Positions 32,829-40,696 of a stretch of DNA of 64,000 nt are shown one piece after another (position 1 is the first letter of the stretch; every line of letters begins with the position of its first letter). This DNA comes from Streptomyces typhae (GTDB lineage Bacteria > Actinomycetota > Actinomycetes > Streptomycetales > Streptomycetaceae), in the NCBI RefSeq assembly GCF_009755605.1, contig NZ_WPNZ01000005.1, positions 62,001 through 126,000 of the forward strand. Direction: 5' to 3'. The translations under genes and the position numbers were made by a program. The notes beneath the pieces are model-generated. The model ran no database searches. It was not told where the DNA came from and saw only the letters and a list, made by a program, of their open reading frames with translations.

Positions 32829-34802
32829 TCATTCGGTACTCCCCACCGGGGCCAGCGTCCCGCCCGTGCTGAGGCGGGCACGCACCTCGACGCGGGCGCC
32901 CTTCGGTACCGGTTTCGCGAGGGTCCTGCCCGACGCGGACGCCCGCACGTCCCCCGAGGTGTCGATGCCGGTGACCTCGCGGCTCCCGGCGGCCAGGACG
33001 TACCGCTTGCCGGAGTCCGCCCGCCAGGTGGTGCTCGCGACGACGTGCTGGCCGAACCGGCCGCACGCGGCCGTGGACCGGGCCCGCGCCACGACCCGGG
33101 CCGCCCCGCGGTCCCCGGTCGCCGGTGCCGCGAACTGGAGGAGCACCTGGCCGGGGCCGCGCCAGGTGGTGGTGCGGGCGCAGGACCACACGGCCTGCCC
33201 CGCCGACTCGGGGAGGTCCTGCTCGGCGAAGTCCCAGACGTTCACCGACCGGGCCCCGGAGCCGAGTTCCGGCAGCCGGCAGGCGGTGCGGGCCCAACTG
33301 CGCAGCGCCAAAGGGCTGATGACCTCGCGTGGCTGACGCGCGGGCACACCGTTGCCCGGCAGGGGGGTGTAGGAGAGGTGGACCGGCAGCAGACCGCCCA
33401 GGTCGCTGAGGAGGAACGCGTGCTTCTCCACGATGCGGGAGGAGGAGCGCAGCCACAGCACCGGCCACGTGTCGCAGCTGCCACCGGCGACGGGACCGCG
33501 TACGGGGGCGGTGAGGCCGTCGGGCGACACCTTCAGGGGGCGGTTCGGGGAGTCCGGCCGGAGCAGGTCGCGGGTCTGCGTCTCGGCGATCCACGGCGCC
33601 GTCAGATACCGCACGCGGCCGTCGCCGCGGTGCACGGCGAGGGCGGCGGAGGTGGTCACACCGGAGTTGTCGGCGCGGGCGAAGTGCAGGGAGGGGTGGG
33701 GGCCGCCTTTCCCGGGGAGCGGTTCGCCGTAGTGGACGACGCGCTCGCCGTCGTGGAAGAGGACGACCGTGCGGCCGTCGACATCGCCCGCGTACAGCAA
33801 CTGCGGTGAGCGGCCCGGCGGTGCGGTGTCCGTGGCCGGGGCCGAGGTGACCTCGGTGCCGCGCGGCGGCGACGACCAGGCGGCGAGGGCGCGGGTGAGC
33901 AGTGCGCGGTCGTCGGTCCGCGCACCCCGGGCGGGCCAGGCCGTGAAGTCGACGCGTGCGGTGTCGGACCACTCCTGGGCGGGGACCCGGACCAGGTCGT
34001 TCGCGCGGGCGCCCGTGGGCTGCGCCGCGGGTGCGGACTGCCCGCCGCCGCGGGCTTCGAGGCCGGTCAGGACCAGCGCGCTGAGGACCGCGAGACTCAT
34101 GGCGATCCAGAAGAGCCGCACCCGGCGCCTGCGCCGCACCAGGTCGGTGGGGCGTGTCTGCACCGAGCAGGCGTCGAACTCCCGGGAGCGCAGCAGCGCT
34201 TCGGCCGCCTTGCCCGCAACCTCCTCCAGGCGGTAGGAGGCCCGCAGCGCGTCCTGCACCTTGTCCGCGCCCGCGGCCACCAGGAGTTCCTCGATCTGTA
34301 CGTCGGCCATGCCGTCGAGGCGCCGCAGCACGAAGGCGGCGCGGGCCGCGGGGCAGACCTGGCCGCAGGCCTGCCCGAGCGCGACCTCGTCGACGCCACC
34401 GGCCCGGGGGAACAGGCGCAGCCCCCACACCACGGGGAGCATCACCCGCAGCGCGCGCGGCGGCGGCAGGCGCTTCGGCCAGCCGCGCGGACGCCGCTCG
34501 TGGGCGAGGGCCGCCCGCAGGACGCGCAGCAGCAGCCACCCGGACCCGGGGGAGCCGTCGCCCCCGCGCTGCGCGGGCACCCGAGCCGCCGTGTCCCGCC
34601 GGGTGAAGCGCCACATGCCGGGCAGCGCACGTTGCACCAGTGCGTGCGCGAGCAGGACGCGTCGGTGCCGGGAGAGGGTGACCGGAAGGATCAGATAGGC
34701 GAGCCGTACCAGGCCGGTGTACTGATCGACGAGGGCGGTCTCGGCTTGACCGAGCGACACCCGTTCGACAGGGCCCGATGTTCGACGTGGGGACGTGGGC
34801 AT
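32829..34802 (-). CDS. Sigma-like domain fused to transmembrane helix and extracytoplasmic domain
   Basis: 657 aa. Residues about 20-210 resemble a divergent ECF sigma factor: ALVDQYTGLVRLAYLIL like region 2, and CPAARAAFVLRRLDGMADVQIEELL like region 4. A basic patch RRRRRVR leads into one transmembrane helix (LFWIAMSLAVLSALVLTG, near 230-248), then about 400 residues outside the membrane rich in Trp/Gly/Ser without a domain I know. A sigma-like module tethered to an external sensor suggests membrane-bound signalling, but the DNA- and core-binding residues look worn, so it may no longer act as a sigma factor. Transcribed alone. Confidence 0.78.
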   Translation of the reverse strand: MPTSPRRTSGPVERVSLGQAETALVDQYTGLVRLAYLILPVTLSRHRRVLLAHALVQRALPGMWRFTRRDTAARVPAQRGGDGSPGSGWLLLRVLRAALAHERRPRGWPKRLPPPRALRVMLPVVWGLRLFPRAGGVDEVALGQACGQVCPAARAAFVLRRLDGMADVQIEELLVAAGADKVQDALRASYRLEEVAGKAAEALLRSREFDACSVQTRPTDLVRRRRRVRLFWIAMSLAVLSALVLTGLEARGGGQSAPAAQPTGARANDLVRVPAQEWSDTARVDFTAWPARGARTDDRALLTRALAAWSSPPRGTEVTSAPATDTAPPGRSPQLLYAGDVDGRTVVLFHDGERVVHYGEPLPGKGGPHPSLHFARADNSGVTTSAALAVHRGDGRVRYLTAPWIAETQTRDLLRPDSPNRPLKVSPDGLTAPVRGPVAGGSCDTWPVLWLRSSSRIVEKHAFLLSDLGGLLPVHLSYTPLPGNGVPARQPREVISPLALRSWARTACRLPELGSGARSVNVWDFAEQDLPESAGQAVWSCARTTTWRGPGQVLLQFAAPATGDRGAARVVARARSTAACGRFGQHVVASTTWRADSGKRYVLAAGSREVTGIDTSGDVRASASGRTLAKPVPKGARVEVRARLSTGGTLAPVGSTE

Positions 34803-34949
34803 GAAAGGAGCCGCCTCCCGAAGGCTGATGACACCGCCAGCTGCCCTCCGTCAAACGAGTGAATCTTGGGATGGTCACCGGCGAGTCCGCCGCCCGCCGC
34901 CGCCCGCACGGTGCGAATCGCCGTCCGTTCCCGGCCCTGCCTGCGGGTT

Positions 34950-35909
34950 TCAGCGTTCACGAAAAGTGCGGCGATAGGTGTCCGGGGGCACCCCGACGGC
35001 GCGGCCGAAGTGGCGGCGCAGGGTCGTCGCGGTGCCCATGCCGGTGGCCGACGCGATGGACTCGACGCTGTCGTCGGTGGTCTCCAGCAACTCCTGCGCC
35101 CGGTGGATCCGTTGGGTCAGGAGCCACTGCAGGGGGCTGGTGCCCGTCACCGTCCTGAAGTGGCGCGCCAGGTGCCGCGAGCTCAGCCCGGCCTGCCGCG
35201 CCAGGTCCGCCACGGTCAGCGGCCGGTCCAGGCGCTCGACGGCCCACGGCAGCAGGTCGGCGAGCGGGTGGGTGTACCGGTCCGGCACGGGAGCCGTGAC
35301 GAACTGCGCCTGGCCGCCCGCCCGGTGCGGGGGCACCACCAGGCGGCGGGCGACGGTGTTGGTGACCGCCGAGCCGTGGTCGCGGCGGACGAGGTGCAGG
35401 CACAGGTCGAGCGCGGCGGCCTTGCCCGCGGAGGTGAGCACGCTGCCGTTGTCCACGTAGAGCACGTCCGGATCGACCTCCACCCGGGGATGGCGGGCGG
35501 CCAGGACGTCGGTGTGCGCCCAGTGCGTGGTCGCGCGCCGACCGTCGAGCAGGCCGGCGGCCGCGAGGACGAACGCGCCGGTGCAGAGCGAGGCCACGCG
35601 CGCCCCCGCTTCGTGGGCCGCCCGCACCGCGTCGACCAGGTCGCCGGGCGGGGCCACGGCCACGTCCGCCCACCCCGGGACGATCACGGTGTCCGCCTTC
35701 GCGAGCCGGTCGAGTCCGTGGTCCGGCTCCAGCAGGAAGCGGCCGACGCGCACGGCGGCCGACCCGCACACCTCGACGTCGTACCAGGGTCCCGGCACGG
35801 CGTCGGGCGCGGAACCGAACACCTCGTACGCCACGGCCAGTTCGAAATGGAGCATGCCCTCGGTGACGGCCAGCGCGACAGTTCCCATGTCCGGAAGTGT
35901 ACGGGTCAT
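34950..35909 (-). CDS. GlxA-family regulator (DJ-1/PfpI plus AraC domain)
   Basis: 319 aa. The N-terminal class-I glutamine-amidotransferase-like (DJ-1/PfpI) domain shows HFELAVAYEVFG, TVIVPGW and ASLCTGAFVLAAAGLL, whose Cys is at the nucleophile elbow. The C-terminal AraC domain has LTVADLARQAGLSSRHLARHFR and SVESIASATGMGTATTLRRHF. Such proteins are transcription activators and not enzymes. A start at ATG 35888 is equally possible; neither has a clear ribosome binding site. It faces the saccharopine-dehydrogenase-like gene, and an 8-bp inverted repeat covers its 5' end. Confidence 0.9.
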   Translation of the reverse strand: MTRTLPDMGTVALAVTEGMLHFELAVAYEVFGSAPDAVPGPWYDVEVCGSAAVRVGRFLLEPDHGLDRLAKADTVIVPGWADVAVAPPGDLVDAVRAAHEAGARVASLCTGAFVLAAAGLLDGRRATTHWAHTDVLAARHPRVEVDPDVLYVDNGSVLTSAGKAAALDLCLHLVRRDHGSAVTNTVARRLVVPPHRAGGQAQFVTAPVPDRYTHPLADLLPWAVERLDRPLTVADLARQAGLSSRHLARHFRTVTGTSPLQWLLTQRIHRAQELLETTDDSVESIASATGMGTATTLRRHFGRAVGVPPDTYRRTFRER

Positions 35910-35921
35910 GTCATTCCGGAC
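35889..35921. promoter_or_regulatory. Inverted repeat GTCCGGAA-N17-TTCCGGAC
   Basis: Perfect 8-bp arms about two helical turns apart, across the annotated 5' end of the GlxA-type gene and about 105 bp before the divergent dehydrogenase-like gene. It is a good candidate for autoregulation and supports the shorter start at 35888. Confidence 0.5.
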
Positions 35922-36025
35922 GCTGGTGGTGCGGGGGAGCGCTCGACAGGATGGACGCAGTGGATCAAGCGGCCGGGAGCAGGTCCGGTGGTCGGCCGAC
36001 GGCGTACGAGTGGGCGGGAGATGTC

Positions 36026-37144
36026 ATGGTGACGGGGACGGCGGGGACGGCGGGGACAGTGGGGGCGACGGGGTCGGTGGGGGAGAGGGTCGTGGTGTTC
36101 GGCGCGTACGGTCACACCGGCCGTTTCGTGGTGGACCACCTGCGGGAGCGCGGCTTCGTCCCCGTCCTCTCGGGGCGTGACGCGGACAAGCTGCGGGAAC
36201 TCGCCGCGTCCACGCCGGGGGACGAGGTCCGGCCCGCTCCGGTGGACGACGCGGCCGCGCTCGACCGCGCGCTCGCGGGTGCGGCGGCGGTGATCAACTG
36301 CGCGGGTCCTTTCGCCACCACGGCCGCCCCGGTGATCGAGGCGGCCCTGCGCGCCGGTGTCCCGTACGTGGACGTGGCCGCGGAGATCGAGGCCAACGTC
36401 GACACGTTCGCACGGTTCGCCGACCGCGCGCGGGCCGCCGGAGCCGTCGTGGTGCCCGCGATGGCCTTCTACGGCGGCCTCGGCGACCTGCTGGCCACGG
36501 CCGCGCTCGGCGACCGGACGGCGGCCGACGGCATCGACATCGCCTACGGTCTGAGCGGCTGGCACCCGACCGCGGGCACGCGCGCCGCGGGCGAGGTCTC
36601 GCACCGGCGGCGCGCCGGCCGGGGCGTCCGGTACGCCGGGGGGCGGCTCCAGTACCACGACGACGCGCCGGCCACCGTACGGTGGGCGTTCCCCGAGCCG
36701 ATGGGGGAGCGGGCCGTCGTCGGGGACTTCACGATGGCCGACGCCGTCACCATCCCCAGCCATGTGTCCGTGCCCGCCGTGCACAGCTACATGACGGTCG
36801 AGGCGGCCGGGGACCTGGCGGCGCCCGACACACCGTCACCTGCCGCGGTCGACGAGCGAGGGCGCTCCGGCCAGAGCTTCCTCGTCGACGTGACCGTGCG
36901 CCTCGGGGACGACCGGCGGCGGGCGGTGGCCAGGGGGCAGGACATCTACGCCGTCACCGCGCCGCTCGCGGTCGAGGCGGTGCACCGGATCCTCACCGGG
37001 CGCACCAGGACGGTCGGGGTGGCGTCCGCGGGGGAGATCTTCGACGCCCGCGACTTCCTCGGCGCGCTGTCCGGGCACCTCGCCGTCGACTTCGAGTGCG
37101 GCCCCGGCCCGGCCGCCCCGCAGGTTCCGGCGGCGGCACGGTGA
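36026..37144 (+). CDS. Saccharopine dehydrogenase-like / trans-acting enoylreductase family protein
   Basis: 372 aa from ATG 36026 (GGGAG five bases upstream). After a Gly/Thr/Ala-rich leader (TGTAGTAGTVGATGSVG) comes a Rossmann motif VVFGAYGHTGRFVVDHL, then VINCAGPFATTAAPVIEAAL and VPYVDVAAEIEANV, which match saccharopine-dehydrogenase NAD(P)-domain proteins and trans-acting enoylreductases. True saccharopine dehydrogenase is unlikely. It faces the GlxA-type regulator. The leader coding region is a G-rich imperfect repeat (GACGGCGGG). Substrate unknown. Confidence 0.85.
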   Translation: MVTGTAGTAGTVGATGSVGERVVVFGAYGHTGRFVVDHLRERGFVPVLSGRDADKLRELAASTPGDEVRPAPVDDAAALDRALAGAAAVINCAGPFATTAAPVIEAALRAGVPYVDVAAEIEANVDTFARFADRARAAGAVVVPAMAFYGGLGDLLATAALGDRTAADGIDIAYGLSGWHPTAGTRAAGEVSHRRRAGRGVRYAGGRLQYHDDAPATVRWAFPEPMGERAVVGDFTMADAVTIPSHVSVPAVHSYMTVEAAGDLAAPDTPSPAAVDERGRSGQSFLVDVTVRLGDDRRRAVARGQDIYAVTAPLAVEAVHRILTGRTRTVGVASAGEIFDARDFLGALSGHLAVDFECGPGPAAPQVPAAAR

Positions 37145-37196
37145 GGCCGGGCCCGTCGCCCCGGGTCCCGGTCGGCGCGGCTCCTCGCGGGCCGCG

Positions 37197-38567
37197 TCAG
37201 AGCGGTCCTGCCGCGGCGGTGGCGGCCAGCAGGCGTGTGGTGTGGGCGATGAACTCCGCGGTCGCGGGATGCCGTCCGGTCCGCGTGTGGGCCAGGAACA
37301 CCGTCACCGAAGGGGCGTCGGCGAGCGGGAGATAGCGGACACCGGGGTGCTGATGGCTGTGGGTCGAGCTGTCCGCGGTGACCCCGACGGCGTCGCCCGT
37401 GGCGATGGTGGTGAGCCACTCGTCCGCGCCGGGCACCTCGAAGGTGCGCGGCCGCTGCCCGGCCGGCCACAGATGCGCGGCCGTCGTGGCCGCCGTGGCG
37501 CAGATGACCACCGACTCGGCCGACAGGTCCGTGAGGCGCACGCTGTCGCGCCCCGCGAGCGCGTGGTCCACCGGCAGCGCCGCCACCCGCCGCTCGCTCA
37601 GCAGCGGCACGCACACCAGGCCGCCGCCCGGCCGCGGCCGCGTCCGCAGGAGCGCCAGGTCCACCTCGCCGCGCCGCAGCGCCGCCTCCGGGTCGTCGCG
37701 GCGCAGGACCTGCGCGGGGATGTCGGGGCGGCTCTCGCGCCAGGCGCGCAGCAGCGGCACCGTGTGCCGGCCGAGCGCGCCCCAGGCGAAGCCGATGCGC
37801 AGCGGGCGGCCCTCCGCGGCCACCGTGTCGGCGAGCGCGTCGTCGACCAGGGCCAGGATGCGGTGCGCGTGATCGACGAGGCGCCGTCCTGCGTCCGTGA
37901 GCGCCAGGTGCCGGGTGCTGCGGTCGACGAGCCGTGTCCCCAGGCGGGACTCCGTCTGGCGCAGGGTGCGCGACAGGGCGGGCTGGCTGACGCCGAGGGC
38001 GATGGCGGCGTCGGTGATGGTGCCCTCGGCGCCGATGGCGACGAGGGCACGCAGATGCCGCAGCTCTACGCCGCCGGCGCCGCTCCCGGGGGCGCGGCCC
38101 TCACCGCTGCCGACGGCGGACACGTGGCTTCCGCGGTCGCCGAGCGGTTCCCCGCTCCTGCCGCCCCTGGCGGACACGCGGCTTCTGCGGTCGTCGAGCG
38201 GTTCCCCGCTGCCGCCGCCCCTGGCGGACACGCGGCTTCTGCGGTCGTCGAGCGGTTCCCCGCTGCCGCCGCCCCTGGCGGACACGTGGCTCCCGCGGTC
38301 GCCGACGGGCTCCCCGCTCCCGCGGTCGCCGAGCGGTTCCCCGCTCTCGCCGCCCCTGGCGGACACGTGGCTCCCGCCGTTGCCGAGCGGTTCCCCGCTC
38401 TCGCCGCCCCTGGCGGACACGTGGCTCCCGCCGTTGCCGAGCGGCTCCCCGCTCCCGCCGCCCCCGGCAGACACCGCACTCCCGCCGCCGAGCGGCTCCC
38501 CGCCGAGCGGCTCCCCACCCCGAAGCCCGCCGCCCGTGGCCACGTCGCCCCTCTCATCAGCATCCAT
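37197..38567 (-). CDS. LysR-family regulator with repeat-rich N-terminal extension
   Basis: 456 aa if read from ATG 38567. The LysR core begins at VELRHLRALVAIGAEG, with recognition helix GVSQPALSRTLRQTE, and continues into the substrate-binding domain (LRIGFAWGALGRHTVPLL, DLALLRTRP, GDAVGVTADS). In front are about 150 residues made of 18-residue tandem repeats (SGEPLGDRGSHVSARGGG type). I cannot exclude a start at one of the GTG codons inside the repeats, the last at about 38124, which would leave a normal-sized protein. It is divergent from the SDR-like gene, its probable target. Confidence 0.85.
   Translation of the reverse strand: MDADERGDVATGGGLRGGEPLGGEPLGGGSAVSAGGGGSGEPLGNGGSHVSARGGESGEPLGNGGSHVSARGGESGEPLGDRGSGEPVGDRGSHVSARGGGSGEPLDDRRSRVSARGGGSGEPLDDRRSRVSARGGRSGEPLGDRGSHVSAVGSGEGRAPGSGAGGVELRHLRALVAIGAEGTITDAAIALGVSQPALSRTLRQTESRLGTRLVDRSTRHLALTDAGRRLVDHAHRILALVDDALADTVAAEGRPLRIGFAWGALGRHTVPLLRAWRESRPDIPAQVLRRDDPEAALRRGEVDLALLRTRPRPGGGLVCVPLLSERRVAALPVDHALAGRDSVRLTDLSAESVVICATAATTAAHLWPAGQRPRTFEVPGADEWLTTIATGDAVGVTADSSTHSHQHPGVRYLPLADAPSVTVFLAHTRTGRHPATAEFIAHTTRLLAATAAAGPL
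38115..38516. repeat. 54-bp minisatellite at the 5' end of the LysR gene
   Basis: About six to seven units with a 54-bp period (18 codons) plus shorter partial copies toward 38516. Neighbouring copies are nearly identical over most of their length. The period is a multiple of three and the LysR frame stays open throughout. Confidence 0.92.
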
Positions 38568-38637
38568 AACCAGCAAGCATAAGCACTGCGCGGTACGCAT
38601 TTCCCGGCCGTGTCGCGGCGGTTCTAGGGTCCTCCCC

Positions 38638-39237
38638 ATGAAGATCCTTCTGATCGGTGCCGCCGGAAAGCTCGGTGCCGCCGTCCACCAGACCCTGGCC
38701 GCTCGCGGCCATCAGATCGTCACCGTCGGCCGCACCAGCGGCGACCTGCGCCACGACATCGCCGACCCGGCGGGCACGGCCGCCCTGTACGAGGCGGCGG
38801 GCCCCGTGGACGCGGTGGTCAGCGCCGCCGGTGACACTCCCTTCAAGCCCCTGGCGCAGATGGCGCCCGGGGACTACGAGGCCGCGTTCCGCGGCAAGGT
38901 GCTCAGCCAGGTCGAACTCGTCAGGCAGGGACTCGACCACGTCGCCGAGGGCGGGTCGTTCACCCTGATCTCCGGTGTCCTGGCCGACGAGCCGATCGTC
39001 GCGGGCAGCGCCGCGTCCCTGGCCAACGGCGCGGTCGAGGCGTATGTGCGGGCGGCGGCCATCGAGATCGCCCCGCGGCGCGTCAACGCGGTGAGCCCGA
39101 CGATCTTCACGGAGAGCGTCGCGGACTACGGTCCCTACTTCCCCGGCATGGAGCCCGTCGACCTGGCCCGGGTCGTGCAGGCGTACGTCCGCTCGGTGGA
39201 GGGCGCCCAGACGGGACAGGTCTACAGCGTGCGCTGA
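38638..39237 (+). CDS. Short-chain dehydrogenase-like protein (short form)
   Basis: 199 aa. The N-terminus KILLIGAAGKLGAAVHQTLAARGH is a nucleotide-binding Rossmann motif, followed by DAVVSAAGDTPFKPL and GSFTLISGVLADEP. The classical Tyr-x3-Lys is not present at the expected place (NGAVEAYVRAAAIE), so it belongs to the short atypical SDR group often found divergent from LysR regulators. The start has no strong Shine-Dalgarno, and the transcript may be leaderless or nearly so, since only 70 bp separate it from the LysR gene. Confidence 0.85.
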   Translation: MKILLIGAAGKLGAAVHQTLAARGHQIVTVGRTSGDLRHDIADPAGTAALYEAAGPVDAVVSAAGDTPFKPLAQMAPGDYEAAFRGKVLSQVELVRQGLDHVAEGGSFTLISGVLADEPIVAGSAASLANGAVEAYVRAAAIEIAPRRVNAVSPTIFTESVADYGPYFPGMEPVDLARVVQAYVRSVEGAQTGQVYSVR

Positions 39238-39283
39238 GCCGGGGGGTGCGACGTCGAGGGGCTCCATCCGGACGGACGGCCGT

Positions 39284-39326
39284 TAAGCCGCGTACGGGAC
39301 AAAGGTAAGCCGCGTACGGGACAAGG
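39284..39326. repeat. Two 22-bp direct repeats upstream of the P450 pair
   Basis: TAAGCCGCGTACGGGACAA occurs twice with a 22-bp period (about two helix turns), 126 bp before the first P450 start. This spacing suits cooperative regulator binding. Confidence 0.8.
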
Positions 39327-39451
39327 CAGTTGGCGGCTGCAGTCGTTCACAATCGGAGCCCCTTCGACGCCCGTGGTTGCTGGCATGCTGCCAGGGACCG
39401 CATCCGCCGCCGCCCTGGGCGTGGGTGGCACAGTGCCTGGAGGAGTCCGCA

Positions 39452-40696
39452 ATGACCTCGTCCACTTCACGGATAGTCCTCGACCCCACCGGCGCCGACC
39501 GGCACGCGGAACACCGCCTGCTGCGCGCCCAGGGAAGCACGGCCCAGGTGGACGTACTCGGTGTGCCGGCCTGGTCCGTCACCGACCCCGGACTGCTCAG
39601 GAGTCTCCTCGCGAGCCCCGACGTCTCCAAGGACGCCAGGGCGCACTGGCCGGGCTTCCAGGACGCCCTGTCCGGCTGGCCGCTGATCCTGTGGGTCGCC
39701 GTCGAGAACATGTTCACCGCCTACGGACCCGAGCACCGGCGGCTGCGCCGGATGGTCGCCCCCGCGTTCAGCGCACGCCGCGTACAGGCACTCAAGCCGA
39801 CCGTCGACGACATCGTCGGACGGCTCCTCGACGACCTCGCGGAGCGTCCCGCCGGAGAGACCGTCGACCTGCGCGCCGCGCTAGCCCTCCCGCTGCCCAT
39901 CGCCGTCATCAGCCATCTCATGGGCGTACCCCCCGAGCAGCGCCCCGGCTTCGGCGCCACCGTCGACGGGGTCTTCGACACCACCCTGACCGCCGAGCAG
40001 GCGGCGGCCAACACCGCGCACCTCTACGCGCTCCTCGACGGCCTCATCGCCGCCAAGCGCGCCGAGCCCGGCGACGACATGACCTCGCTCCTCATCAGCG
40101 TCCGCGACGACGAGGGCGACGGCAGCCGGCTGACCGACGCCGAACTGCGCGACACCCTGCTGCTCATGCTCAGCGCCGGGTACGAGACGACCGCCAACGT
40201 CATCGACCAGTCCGTCACCTCCCTGCTCACCCACCCCGAGCAGCTCGCCCACATCCGCGCGGGCCGCGGCACGTGGGAGGACGCCGTCGAGGAGACCCTC
40301 CGCCACGAGGGGGCCGTCTCGCACCTGCCGCTGCGCTACGCCGTCACCGACATCCCCCTGCCCGACGGCCGGATCATCGCCAAGGGCGAGGCCATCCTCG
40401 CCTCGTACGCCGCCGCCAACCGCCACCCCGACTGGCACGGCCCGGACGCCGACACGTTCGACGTCACCCGCGTCACCAAGGAGCACCTCTCCTTCGGGTA
40501 CGGCGTGCACTTCTGCCTCGGCGCCCCGCTGGCCCGCATCGAGGTCGCCGCCGTGCTGCGGGCGCTGTTCGCGCGCTTCCCCGAGATCGGCCTCGCCGTA
40601 CCTGTCGACGAGCTGCGGCCCCTGCCCTCCCTGATCACCAACGGCCACCAGACGCTCCCCGTCCGCCTGCGGCCCGCCCCCGCGGCCTCCGCGTGA
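39452..40696 (+). CDS. Cytochrome P450 (first of a coupled pair)
   Basis: 414 aa from ATG 39452, with GGAGGAG six bases upstream. P450 signatures: I-helix LMLSAGYETTANV (oxygen activation Glu-Thr), ExxR in EETLRHEG, and heme ligand Cys in FGYGVHFCLGAPLAR. It is a soluble class-I bacterial enzyme that needs a ferredoxin, and no ferredoxin gene lies next to it. Its stop overlaps the start of the second P450 (GTGA), indicating coupled translation and probably two oxidations on the same pathway. Confidence 0.95.
   Translation: MTSSTSRIVLDPTGADRHAEHRLLRAQGSTAQVDVLGVPAWSVTDPGLLRSLLASPDVSKDARAHWPGFQDALSGWPLILWVAVENMFTAYGPEHRRLRRMVAPAFSARRVQALKPTVDDIVGRLLDDLAERPAGETVDLRAALALPLPIAVISHLMGVPPEQRPGFGATVDGVFDTTLTAEQAAANTAHLYALLDGLIAAKRAEPGDDMTSLLISVRDDEGDGSRLTDAELRDTLLLMLSAGYETTANVIDQSVTSLLTHPEQLAHIRAGRGTWEDAVEETLRHEGAVSHLPLRYAVTDIPLPDGRIIAKGEAILASYAAANRHPDWHGPDADTFDVTRVTKEHLSFGYGVHFCLGAPLARIEVAAVLRALFARFPEIGLAVPVDELRPLPSLITNGHQTLPVRLRPAPAASA

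Noticed and set aside
38115..38516. CRISPR array
   Set aside because: The repeats are tandem without unique spacers, with a codon-multiple period inside an open reading frame.
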